Shown piece after piece: positions 8,092-15,703 of a stretch of DNA of 64,000 nucleotides; the first letter of the stretch is position 1; each line of letters begins with the position of its first letter. A program made the translations under genes and the position numbers. The stretch covers positions 1,612,001 through 1,676,000 of the forward strand of contig NZ_CP060725.1 in the NCBI RefSeq assembly GCF_003797775.2, given 5' to 3'. Under the pieces are notes generated by a model. That model saw nothing but the letters and a program-made list of their open reading frames with translations. It did not search any database and was not told the origin of the DNA. Source of the DNA: Sphingopyxis sp. OPL5 (GTDB lineage: Bacteria > Pseudomonadota > Alphaproteobacteria > Sphingomonadales > Sphingomonadaceae).

Positions 8092-10494
8092 TCATTCTCC
8101 GCCGAACTTGTAGGTCAGCCGCACGCCATAGGTGCGCGGCATGCCGGGCGAATAGCCGGTGACGCCGAGGCTGTTCTCGATCGCGAGCAGGCGCGCGAAA
8201 TATTTCTTCTGCGTGAGGTTCTGGCCATAAATCGTCACTTCGAGCTTCGGATTCTCGAACCGGTACGCGATCTGGCCATTGAGCAGGCCATAGGCCGGGA
8301 TTTTGGCCGTATCCTTGAACTGCTCCTGATAGCCGGGGCCGATCAGCGGGCCGGTCGTATATTGCTTGCTGCGCCAGCTGTAGTCGGCGCGCAGGTTCAA
8401 CTCGCCCGCGCTCATCGGCACGGTGTAGTCCGCATAGACCGAATAGGAGCTCTTCGGCGCGAAGGAATAGGGCGTGTCGGTGACGTCCTGAAACACCGTC
8501 AGCGACAGCGGGATCGTGAAATCCTTGAACTTCGGATCGAGGAAGGTCGCGGATATACCGAGTTGCAGGTCGTCGACCGGCTGCACGGTCAATTCCGCCT
8601 CCAGCCCGCGAATCCGCGCCGTCGCCGCATTGACGATCGAGTTCGAGAGCACGCCGTTGACGATCGCCGGAACCGTCCGCTGGATGTCGTCATAATTGGT
8701 CTGGAAGATCGCGGTGTTCAACCGCAAGCGGCGGTCGAGCAGATCGAGCTTGAAGCCGAATTCATAGTCGACGACCGTTTCGGGATTGAACACGAGCGGC
8801 GTCGTCCCGGTCGCGCGCGGGTTGAACCCGCCGGCCCGGCTGGCCTTGCTGGTCTTGAGGTAGAGGAACACATTGTCGTTCGGACGCCAGTCGAAACCGG
8901 CGGTGTAGGACCAATAGTCGAAGGTCGCCTTGGTGAACTTCTCGCACGGCGCGCCGGGATCGACGATAAGGCTGCACACGAAGGTGCCGTTGGGAATACC
9001 GGTGACGGGATCGGTATTCTCCTGGCGATTGCGGCTCAGGATCGACCGCTTGTCCTCGGTGTAGCGCAACCCGCCGGTGAAGCGCAGTTCGGGGGTGATG
9101 TTGAAGTTGAACTGGCCGAAACCGGCGTAGCTTTTGTTGGCGATGTCGCCGTCGTTATAGCCCAGACGGCGCGTCCCCAGCGGGAAGGCCGAGAAGCTTT
9201 TCGACAGGTCGGTGCCCCGCTCGGTGAAATAGAAGGCACCGAGGATCAGTTGCAGGCGATCGTCGAACGCCTGCGTCGACAGCTGCAGTTCCTGCGAGAA
9301 TTGCGACTGGTCGATGATGTTGCCGTCGCCGGGGCGCAGCCCGCCGGTCAGCACATAGGGCGTCCCGTCATTGTCGGAGAGCGATTCGGTGTCGACCCCG
9401 CGCCACGCGGTGATCGATTTCAGCGCGGTCGAACTGCTGATCTCATATTCGGTGGTCACCCCGACGCCCCAGGATGTGGCCTTGCTGAACGGGATCATGC
9501 TGAGCGCGACGTCGTAGAAATTTTCCTTGCCCTGAACGCTGACCGCATAATTTCCATAGGAATCGCCGGCGACCGGTCCTTTGACCGGGCAAAGCGGGTT
9601 CGGGGTGGCGCCCGAGCAGGCGGCGAGAACCGCCTGCGCCGTGCCGTTCTGGTTCGCACCCGTCGTCGGGTTGCGGTTGTAGCTCTTGAGGCCGGTGATC
9701 TGGCCCTGGCCGTTGCGGTTGGTATAGTCGCCGACCACGGTCACCGTCAGCCCGGTGCCTTCGGGCGCGATCAGCAGGGTGCCGCGCAGAAAGTCTACAT
9801 TGTCGCCGCCGAGCGGCGTGTCGAAGCTGAGGTTGCGGCCATAGCCGTCGCTCTGGACATGCTGGCCGACCAGCCGCACCGCGATCTCGTCGCCCTGGAT
9901 CGGCAGGTTCAGGACGCCGGTGGTTTCCCAGGTGTCGTAATTGCCATAGCGCACGCGCACGCTGCCGCCGAAATCGCCGGTGGGCTTGTTCGAAATGATG
10001 CTGACCGCGCCGCCCGTGGTGTTGCGACCGAACAAGGTCCCCTGCGCGCCGCGCAGCACTTCGACCCGCTCGACATCGACGAAGTTGAACAGCGCGCCCG
10101 ACGAACGGGCGATATAGACGCCGTCGAAATATTGGCCGACCGCCTGGTCGAGCGCGAGCAGCGCGTCGGAGGACGACTGGCCGCGGATGCCGATGAAGGC
10201 CGACGCCGGCTGGCCGGTCGACGGCTGCACGACGATGCCGGGCACCAGGTTCGGCAGCGATTCGATGCCGTTGACCTGCGCCTTGTCGAGCGTGTCGCCG
10301 GTCGGAACGGTGACCGCAACCGGGGTCGATTGCAGGCTTTCCGAGGTCTTTCGCGCGGTGACGACGATATCCTCGATACCGACGCTGTCGTTCGCGGAAC
10401 GATCGGTTTCGGCCTGTGCGAACGCCGGCGCGGATGCCAGCACCGTGGCGCCCAACATGACCCCCGACAACAGCGACTGCTTGAAATTCCTCAT
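8092..10494 (-). CDS. TonB-dependent outer-membrane receptor
   Basis: An 800-residue receptor. The start at 10494 is preferred because it opens a signal peptide (MRNFKQSLLSGVMLGATVLA, cleavage near AFAQA) and has a GGGAGGA ribosome-binding site; a longer in-frame start at 10590 lacks both. A TonB-box-like segment (GIEDIVVTARKTSESLQ), the plug motif VEVLRGAQGTLFGRNTTGG and a C-terminal barrel ending RLTYKFGGE are present. It is similar in design to the receptor at 3023-5560 but clearly diverged. It is followed on the same strand by the SDR/MFS pair (90-base gap) and shares a divergent promoter region with the gene at 10860. Confidence 0.93.
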   Translation of the reverse strand: MRNFKQSLLSGVMLGATVLASAPAFAQAETDRSANDSVGIEDIVVTARKTSESLQSTPVAVTVPTGDTLDKAQVNGIESLPNLVPGIVVQPSTGQPASAFIGIRGQSSSDALLALDQAVGQYFDGVYIARSSGALFNFVDVERVEVLRGAQGTLFGRNTTGGAVSIISNKPTGDFGGSVRVRYGNYDTWETTGVLNLPIQGDEIAVRLVGQHVQSDGYGRNLSFDTPLGGDNVDFLRGTLLIAPEGTGLTVTVVGDYTNRNGQGQITGLKSYNRNPTTGANQNGTAQAVLAACSGATPNPLCPVKGPVAGDSYGNYAVSVQGKENFYDVALSMIPFSKATSWGVGVTTEYEISSSTALKSITAWRGVDTESLSDNDGTPYVLTGGLRPGDGNIIDQSQFSQELQLSTQAFDDRLQLILGAFYFTERGTDLSKSFSAFPLGTRRLGYNDGDIANKSYAGFGQFNFNITPELRFTGGLRYTEDKRSILSRNRQENTDPVTGIPNGTFVCSLIVDPGAPCEKFTKATFDYWSYTAGFDWRPNDNVFLYLKTSKASRAGGFNPRATGTTPLVFNPETVVDYEFGFKLDLLDRRLRLNTAIFQTNYDDIQRTVPAIVNGVLSNSIVNAATARIRGLEAELTVQPVDDLQLGISATFLDPKFKDFTIPLSLTVFQDVTDTPYSFAPKSSYSVYADYTVPMSAGELNLRADYSWRSKQYTTGPLIGPGYQEQFKDTAKIPAYGLLNGQIAYRFENPKLEVTIYGQNLTQKKYFARLLAIENSLGVTGYSPGMPRTYGVRLTYKFGGE

Positions 10495-10683
10495 CGTCTT
10501 CCTCCCACTATCCTGATTTTTTGTGATATTTCTGACACCGCGCCGCTCGCCGCGGCCCCGATGACGCGTGCGCCCGGCAAATGGGGCCACCCGTCCGGCT
10601 ACCCCGTCCCTTTATCCGGTATGAAATCGCGCCGACCGACCCTTTCCCTCTCCGCAAAGCGGCTTTCTGCCGTCTTAGTTGTA

Positions 10684-10694
10684 TATATGATTAT
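10684..10694 (+). promoter_or_regulatory. Shared 11-mer motif, copy A
   Basis: Exact TATATGATTAT, overlapping the -10 box of the TonB receptor promoter. Identical to copies at 10779-10789 (opposite orientation) and 20645-20655. Probably part of an operator. Confidence 0.45.
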
Positions 10695-10720
10695 ATTAAT
10701 GAACCTGATTAGCGAGTCAA
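10690..10720 (-). promoter_or_regulatory. Promoter of the TonB receptor at 8092-10494
   Basis: On the minus strand TTGACT (10720-10715) is followed after 19 bases by a perfect TATAAT (10695-10690), or after 17 bases by AATATA (10697-10692). It predicts a leader of roughly 185 bases. The 11-mer motif at 10684-10694 overlaps the -10 box, as expected for a repressor site. Confidence 0.5.
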
Positions 10721-10778
10721 CACACTTCGCGCAAATCCGGTGCGGCGACAGCGCCGGCGGCCCCGACGCCTCCGACGA

Positions 10779-10789
10779 ATAATCATATA
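10779..10789 (-). promoter_or_regulatory. Shared 11-mer motif, copy B
   Basis: ATAATCATATA on the plus strand, the exact reverse complement of copy A, 71 bases before the start codon of the carboxymuconolactone-decarboxylase-like gene. In motif orientation the flank reads CTTAGG before the core, comparable to TTAG before copy A and TTAAGG before copy C. Confidence 0.45.
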
Positions 10790-10859
10790 CCTAAGTTATT
10801 TGATACTTGCATCCGCCATCGATCCCAGCCAACCTTTTTCCCGGAAGAGGAGATAGAGG

Positions 10860-11432
10860 ATGAACCGCATTCCCCCGGTCGCGGTCGACGACCTGACGCC
10901 GCAGCAGCGCGATACCTATGACAACAAACCCGGCGGCAAGTTGAACCTCAGCCGCGTGCTCGCCCACGCCGTGACGATCCAGCCCGGAATCGGGCTCGCC
11001 GTCCAGGGGATGATGACGGGCATCGAGGTGCCGCCGCTCGAGCGCCAGATTTGTGTGCTCGCGGTCCTCCACCTCGACCGCGGCGCCTATGAATGGGCTC
11101 AGCATCTCGAGGTATCGAAGGCGATGGGCATCGCCGACGCCAAGGTCGCGGCGATCGCCGACGACCGCTTTGGCGACCCGATATTCGACGATCGCGAGAA
11201 AGCGCTGCTCGCCTTCACGCGCCAGGTGGTAAAGACGGTGCGCGTCGACGATTTCGTCTTCGACGCCGTCGCGGCCTTTTATTCGCCGCGCCAGATCGTC
11301 GAACTGATCCATGTGATCGGCATCTATATGCTGTTCGTCCGCGTGTCCGAGGTCGCGGAGCTCGAGATCGACGGGATCGTCGGCGGCGAATTCTGGCGCA
11401 AGGCGAACCAGCAGGCGGGACTCGTCGAATGA
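10860..11432 (+). CDS. Carboxymuconolactone decarboxylase/AhpD-like protein
   Basis: A 190-residue all-helical protein of the CMD family. The family signature helix is VELIHVIGIYMLFVRVSEV (about residues 147-165), and the central helix is RGAYEWAQHLEVSKAMGI (about 75-92). The CxxC redox pair of AhpD is absent: the equivalent stretch is YEWAQH. So peroxidase activity is unlikely, and a lyase, hydrolase or binding role is more plausible. CMD-like proteins of this size often sit in steroid and aromatic degradation clusters. Its stop overlaps the next start (ATGA). Confidence 0.8.
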   Translation: MNRIPPVAVDDLTPQQRDTYDNKPGGKLNLSRVLAHAVTIQPGIGLAVQGMMTGIEVPPLERQICVLAVLHLDRGAYEWAQHLEVSKAMGIADAKVAAIADDRFGDPIFDDREKALLAFTRQVVKTVRVDDFVFDAVAAFYSPRQIVELIHVIGIYMLFVRVSEVAELEIDGIVGGEFWRKANQQAGLVE

Positions 11433-12256
11433 CCGCGGCGCAAGCAAATGAGACGATCGACTACCCCTTTGTCCGGCTGTCGTTCGAAGGACCTCTCGCG
11501 ATCGTCACGCTCAACGATCCCGATCGCCTGAACGCGATGGGCGACGACATGGCGCAATCGCTGGCGGCCGCGCTGGCCGAAATCGCCAAGCCGCGGCGGC
11601 GCTGCCGCGCCGTCCTGCTGACGGGCGAAGGCCGCGCCTTTTGCGCCGGTTACAATCTGATGGTCAACCGCAAGGCGCTCGCCGAGGGCAAGGCCATGAT
11701 CACGCCGCTCGGCGGCGCCGAAACGCTCTATCATCCGATGCTGCGCCGGCTGCACGCGCTGCCGATCCCGCTCATTGCCGGGGTCAACGGACTGGCGATC
11801 GGGATCGGTCTGGGGTTGGCGATGGCCGCCGATTATGTCGTGATGGCCGACGATGCCTGGGTCCAGACGCCGTTCAAGAATCTGGCGTCGGCGCCCGATT
11901 CGGGCCTCACCTGGCTGCTGCCGCGCGCGATCGGCGTGCCGCGCGCGAAGCGCATGCTGATGAACGCAGAACGGGTCGATGCCGCCACCGCCCGCGAATG
12001 GGGACTGGTCGCGGAAACCGTCGGGACCGCTCAGCTCCGCGCCCGCGCGCTCGAAATCGCGCGAGGGTTCGCCGATGACGCCACCATCGCACTCGGTGAA
12101 ATCAAGACGCTGATCGGCGAAGGCCTGCGACAGGACATCCACAGCAGCTTCGAAGGCGAGGCGAAGGCGGTCGGGCGCACGGCCAGAACCAAGGACAATC
12201 TGGCTGCGGTCAAGGTCTTTGCCTCCGGCGAGAAACCTGTCTTCACGGGCGAATAG
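11429..12256 (+). CDS. Enoyl-CoA hydratase/isomerase family protein
   Basis: A 275-residue crotonase. The ATG at 11429 overlaps the previous stop by four bases. The CoA-binding and oxyanion segments are visible (GEGRAFCAGYNLM and GVNGLAIGIGLGLAMAADY). The active-site helix reads SAPDSGLTWLLPR, so the position often occupied by a catalytic Glu is Asp here. It acts on an acyl-CoA in the same pathway as the CMD-like protein; the precise reaction is not determinable. Confidence 0.87.
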   Translation: MTAAQANETIDYPFVRLSFEGPLAIVTLNDPDRLNAMGDDMAQSLAAALAEIAKPRRRCRAVLLTGEGRAFCAGYNLMVNRKALAEGKAMITPLGGAETLYHPMLRRLHALPIPLIAGVNGLAIGIGLGLAMAADYVVMADDAWVQTPFKNLASAPDSGLTWLLPRAIGVPRAKRMLMNAERVDAATAREWGLVAETVGTAQLRARALEIARGFADDATIALGEIKTLIGEGLRQDIHSSFEGEAKAVGRTARTKDNLAAVKVFASGEKPVFTGE

Positions 12257-12292
12257 CCGGCGCATTCGCCATCGGAGCAACCGCCATGCCGT

Positions 12293-12335
12293 GATGACAT
12301 TTTGACGAAAAGCGTCATTGCGTTAGCGTCACATT
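12293..12335. promoter_or_regulatory. TGAC/GTCA repeat array, candidate TetR operator
   Basis: The short gap before the TetR gene holds several half-sites in both orientations, including a perfect TGACG-AAAAG-CGTCA at 12303-12317, with further TGAC and GTCA words at each side. TetR proteins commonly bind such palindromes at their own promoter, so autoregulation is likely but inferred. Confidence 0.45.
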
Positions 12336-12376
12336 GACTCTAGCCCAGGCCCCATAGGGCGGAAAAAGGGGGCAGG

Positions 12377-12931
12377 ATGGCGTCGGAGGCAAAGATCGAT
12401 CGGACGGTGGTCGCGGCCGCCGAACTGTTCATGCGGCACGGTTTCGCGCGGACGACGATGGGCGACATCGCCCGCGCCGCCGACATGTCGCGCCCCGCGC
12501 TCTATCTGCTGTTTCCGGGCAAGGAAGAGGTTTTCGAGGCGGCCGTCGTCCACCTCAACCGGCTGCGACTGGCCGAGATCCATGAGCGGCTGGGCGACGC
12601 CGCGACGCTGGGCGATCGCCTCTTCACCGCCTGCGACCTGTGGCTGGTTCAGGTCTTCGACCTGCAGCGCACAACGCCCGACGCCCGTGACATGGACGAT
12701 CTTTCGATTCCGGTGGTGCGCCGCGTCTATGCCGAGCTGGAGGCGCTGATCGCGCGCCTGATCGCCGGGAGCGCGGCGGAAATGCCGCCCGCCGACAGCG
12801 CCGAACTGGCGCGCGGACTGGTCTTTTCGGTGCGCGGGCTGGGCGCCGTCGCGGCGGATGTCGACGATCTGCGCGCGATGACGCGGCGGCAGGTCGACCT
12901 CCTGTGCCGCGCGATCGGGCGCGGCGGCTGA
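12377..12931 (+). CDS. TetR/AcrR family transcriptional regulator
   Basis: A 184-residue regulator with an N-terminal helix-turn-helix (residues about 10-55: FARTTMGDIARAADMSRPAL then YLLFPGKEEVF), typical of TetR, and a helical ligand-binding C-terminal domain. An AGGGGGCAGG stretch precedes the ATG. It lies downstream of the CMD/crotonase pair on the same strand and probably represses some of the surrounding catabolic genes in response to an acyl-CoA or substrate; the ligand is unknown. Confidence 0.9.
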   Translation: MASEAKIDRTVVAAAELFMRHGFARTTMGDIARAADMSRPALYLLFPGKEEVFEAAVVHLNRLRLAEIHERLGDAATLGDRLFTACDLWLVQVFDLQRTTPDARDMDDLSIPVVRRVYAELEALIARLIAGSAAEMPPADSAELARGLVFSVRGLGAVAADVDDLRAMTRRQVDLLCRAIGRGG

Positions 12932-12946
12932 TCGACGGCGCCCGCC

Positions 12947-13729
12947 TCAGGGTTCGAGCAACCGATCCCTGAGCGCGGCCAACGCCGCTTCGTCCAGACC
13001 ATGTTCGGCGCGCAGATAGGCCTCGGGCGACCCGTATTTCTCGGCGAGCGCGGCGAAGGTCGCGTCGATATAGTCGGGGGCCGAACGCATCATCGTCCGC
13101 CATACCTCTGGATCGACCGCGAGCAGATAAGCGAAGGGACCATCGGGGTCGACATGGAACAAGGGGCTGCCGGGGTCCTGAAACGTCTCGGTCAGCGCAT
13201 AGTCGGCACGCACGCTCTCGATCGGCACGCCGAGCGCGATAAGCAGGATGGCGCAAGCCACGCCCGTGCGATCCTTGCCGGCGGTGCAATTGATCAGCAG
13301 CGGGGTCCGCTGGTCGCGCAGCAGGTCGAACATCGCCCCGATGCCGCCGCGCTGTTCGTCGGCGATCAGGCGATAGCTTTGCAGCATCCGGGCCCTCATG
13401 TCTTCGGGTCCGGTCGCGGGATCGCGCAGCATCGCGACCAGATCGCCCCGGCTGAGATCATAATCGCGCGTCCAGTACCGCAGGCCGCCGACCAGTTCGG
13501 GCGGCCAGGGATGGCCGGCGCGTTCTTCGGTCGTGCGCAGGTCGATGATCGCGCCCAGCCCCAGCGCCGCGACCTGCGCGATCCCCTTTTCGGTCAGCCC
13601 CGCCGGATGCCCGCCGCGCAGCAGCATGCCGCGGCGCACGGTGCGGCCGTCGGCGGTGCGATAGCCGCCAAGATCGCGCAGATTGCGCGATCCCGCGATG
13701 TCGAGCAACCGCGCCGCCGCCTCGTCCAT
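12947..13729 (-). CDS. Tyrosine-protein-phosphatase-like protein (dual-specificity type)
   Basis: A 260-residue cysteine phosphatase with the P-loop signature NCTAGKDRTG: nucleophile Cys148 and Arg154 of CX5R. The N-terminal SRNLRDLGGYRTADGRTVRRG (about 14-34) is typical of the bacterial Tyr-phosphatase family that also includes phosphoinositide phosphatases. The start at 13729 lies five bases after the stop of the kinase-like gene, so both are on one transcript. A coupled kinase/phosphatase pair acting on a small molecule or lipid is plausible; no target is visible. Confidence 0.85.
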   Translation of the reverse strand: MDEAAARLLDIAGSRNLRDLGGYRTADGRTVRRGMLLRGGHPAGLTEKGIAQVAALGLGAIIDLRTTEERAGHPWPPELVGGLRYWTRDYDLSRGDLVAMLRDPATGPEDMRARMLQSYRLIADEQRGGIGAMFDLLRDQRTPLLINCTAGKDRTGVACAILLIALGVPIESVRADYALTETFQDPGSPLFHVDPDGPFAYLLAVDPEVWRTMMRSAPDYIDATFAALAEKYGSPEAYLRAEHGLDEAALAALRDRLLEP

Positions 13730-13734
13730 CGGCG

Positions 13735-14805
13735 TCAGACGCCGAGCGCGCCGAAGGTGTCGAGATCGGCAACCGCGGCGCCGAAACAATCGCCCTCCGC
13801 CGTGACGATTTCGATCGGCTGCATTTCCAGCGGCGTGAACGGCCACATGAAACCGTGCATCGCATGGCGGCGATAGGCCTCCCACGCATCCTCGCGGCTC
13901 GGCGGCGTCGCCACGCCGTGCGTTTTCAGCGCTTCGAGATAGCCGGCGAGCAAGTCCCTTTCCGCCGACCGGCGATCCTCGACCGTCAGATTGCCGATGA
14001 TCGAATAGGCAACGTCGTGCATATACGGCCCCTCCTGCCACGCCTGCCAGTCGAGAAAGCCCGGCCGGCCGTCGGTTTCGAAGAACATGTTCCCGAGATG
14101 GGCGTCGCCGTGCGAGAAGCATTGCGGAATTTCGACCGACCGCTTCCACTGCATCCGCAGCCCCGCCTTGATCCGGTCGCGGTCGCGATAGGGCCCGACA
14201 TAGGCGGCGCAGCGGCGGTGGTTCATGCACGCGTCGAAATAGTCGGGCTCGAGCATCATCATCACCACCCGGTCGGCCGCCTGCCAGACGGTCGAGAAGT
14301 TGCGCAAAGTCTTGAGCTCGGGCGACTGCCACCAGCGCGCGTGCATCCGCGCCAGCAGTTCGAGCGTCTGCGCCTGCTGGTCGATCGTGATCAGCCGCCG
14401 CGCATCGCCGAAACTGACGTTGCGCGCCGACAGGTCCTCCATCAGCACCAGCCCCTGCACATCGTCGTGCCAGCCCGACCAATAGGCGCGGGGAATGTGG
14501 ATATTCATCTCGGGCGCCCAGCTCGCGAAGAACTTCGCCTCGTTCACGAAGGAATCGTCGAAGGTGTAGGCGTGGCGGATGAAACCACCCTTCAGCCACA
14601 TCGTCGGCGGCAGGCGGTGCGCATGGCCGGCGGCGTTGTAGGACAGCAGCAGGCGGACCTTGGTCGCGGTGCCCGCGATCACGGTGCCGATATGCGCCTC
14701 GGTCACCACTGTGCCCGGGAAGCGCTCGGCCAGGATCGTCGTGAGCCATTCAGCGGTAATCTCCTCGATCCGCAGCGGCAGGTGGCTCGTCGGGGCGTCG
14801 GTCAT
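13735..14805 (-). CDS. Phosphotransferase, aminoglycoside/choline-kinase-like (APH fold)
   Basis: A 356-residue small-molecule kinase-like protein. Catalytic loop SHGDAHLGNM has Asp234 and Asn239, and the metal-binding Asp252 is in GFLDWQ. Lys72 and Glu89 are candidates for the ATP-anchoring pair. Hinge-like LVLMEDL lies at 119-125. The start at 14805 is preferred over 14823: a GAAGAGGA ribosome-binding site lies between them, and the -10 box at 14832-14837 would put the transcript start only a few bases from 14823. Relatives in catabolic clusters act on sterol-like or hydroxylated lipids, but the substrate here is unknown. Confidence 0.82.
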   Translation of the reverse strand: MTDAPTSHLPLRIEEITAEWLTTILAERFPGTVVTEAHIGTVIAGTATKVRLLLSYNAAGHAHRLPPTMWLKGGFIRHAYTFDDSFVNEAKFFASWAPEMNIHIPRAYWSGWHDDVQGLVLMEDLSARNVSFGDARRLITIDQQAQTLELLARMHARWWQSPELKTLRNFSTVWQAADRVVMMMLEPDYFDACMNHRRCAAYVGPYRDRDRIKAGLRMQWKRSVEIPQCFSHGDAHLGNMFFETDGRPGFLDWQAWQEGPYMHDVAYSIIGNLTVEDRRSAERDLLAGYLEALKTHGVATPPSREDAWEAYRRHAMHGFMWPFTPLEMQPIEIVTAEGDCFGAAVADLDTFGALGV

Positions 14806-14831
14806 GCGTCGTTCCTCTTCCATCGAATCAC

Positions 14832-14837
14832 ATTATA
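14832..14837 (-). promoter_or_regulatory. -10 box upstream of kinase/phosphatase operon
   Basis: A perfect TATAAT on the minus strand (14837-14832) in an AT-rich island (about 14828-14860). It is 27 bases upstream of the chosen start, so the leader is short. No good -35 is seen at normal spacing. Confidence 0.4.
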
Positions 14838-14889
14838 GCTTATTTAGTATACTGTTTTGAGCTTTGGCAAGCCTTCTCGCTTTGGCGGG

Positions 14890-15699
14890 TCAGCCGCGCA
14901 GCCGCATCGTCTGCCCGGCGACCGCAAGCAGGACGCCGTCCTCGGAAAAGAGTCGTGTCGCGATATGCGCGATGCCGTTTTCGCCACCATCGACATGCAT
15001 TGCCGCAAGCACCCATTCCCCGACCGGCGCGGCAACGAAGCGGATGGCATTGTCGAGGCTGCTGCCTCTCGTAGCGGGGCCGACCGCGTCATCGAGAGCC
15101 AGAAAGGCACAGTCGGCAACGACCGTCAGCAATCTGCGGTCGAGCGGCGCGCCGCAGCGCGCGCGAATCCAGCAGGCGAGGTCGACGCCGCCGGGGCCGC
15201 TCCAATCGGTGGGATGGGGAATGGCGCCGCTCGCCAGCCGGAATTCGAGCAAGGTGTTGAGGTTCGTCGACAAGCGCCACGCCATCGACCGGCCCGGACA
15301 CGCCTCCGGCGGCGGTACGACGGGCATGGCCACATCGCGATGCGCGATCGCGGTATCGTGCCCGCCGCATGCGCCCTGAACGTGAAGAAAGGCGGGCTGA
15401 CCGCATCGTCCCGTCACCCGGCACTGGCGCACCACCCGCCCGTCGGCGACGATTTCGGTATCGAAAGAAAGCGTGTCGCCCGGCCGCGCCCAAGTCAGGA
15501 ACTGCGCCGAGGCGAAGAGCGCGGGCCGCCCCGTTCGCCGCTCCATCGCCTCGATGGCGGCCGCGAGCGCTATGCCACCGAACAGGAACTGATGCGCGGG
15601 CGGTCCGACGCACAGGGGTTCGGGAACCTGGGCGAGGAACATGCCGTCATCATCCGCACCCGCGGCGAGCGCGAGCAGGGCCGCGGGCTTGCCGGTCAT
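14890..15699 (-). CDS. Acyl-CoA thioesterase, double-hotdog family
   Basis: A 269-residue thioesterase-like protein with two hotdog halves. The first contains HQFLFGGIALAAAIEAM and FASAQFLTWARPGDTLSF. The second ends with GIAHIATRLFSEDGVLLA and VAGQTMRLRG. Such proteins cleave acyl-CoA thioesters to recycle CoA or release an end product. The ATG at 15699 is four bases after the upstream stop; a longer start at 15744 would overlap the neighbour by 41 bases. It is the last gene of a five-gene minus-strand operon beginning at about 20616. Confidence 0.78.
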   Translation of the reverse strand: MTGKPAALLALAAGADDDGMFLAQVPEPLCVGPPAHQFLFGGIALAAAIEAMERRTGRPALFASAQFLTWARPGDTLSFDTEIVADGRVVRQCRVTGRCGQPAFLHVQGACGGHDTAIAHRDVAMPVVPPPEACPGRSMAWRLSTNLNTLLEFRLASGAIPHPTDWSGPGGVDLACWIRARCGAPLDRRLLTVVADCAFLALDDAVGPATRGSSLDNAIRFVAAPVGEWVLAAMHVDGGENGIAHIATRLFSEDGVLLAVAGQTMRLRG

Positions 15700-15703
15700 A
15701 GCC

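Larger units (their letters stand above)
10495..10859. promoter_or_regulatory. 365-base divergent intergenic region
   Basis: No gene is seen here. The half near 10495-10670 is ordinary GC-rich sequence and would be the untranslated leader of the TonB receptor. The stretch 10675-10810 has AT-rich islands carrying promoter-like hexamers and two inverted copies of the 11-mer TATATGATTAT (entries below). A GGAAGAGGAG ribosome-binding site stands just before the gene at 10860. Confidence 0.6.

Noticed and set aside
2642..10782. Very long open frames on the plus strand opposite the sulfatase, TonB receptors and SDR gene (up to 1255 codons).
   Set aside because: They are antisense shadows produced by high third-position GC. 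They lack family motifs and are Arg/Ala/Gly/Asp-biased, while the minus-strand genes have full domains and signal peptides.
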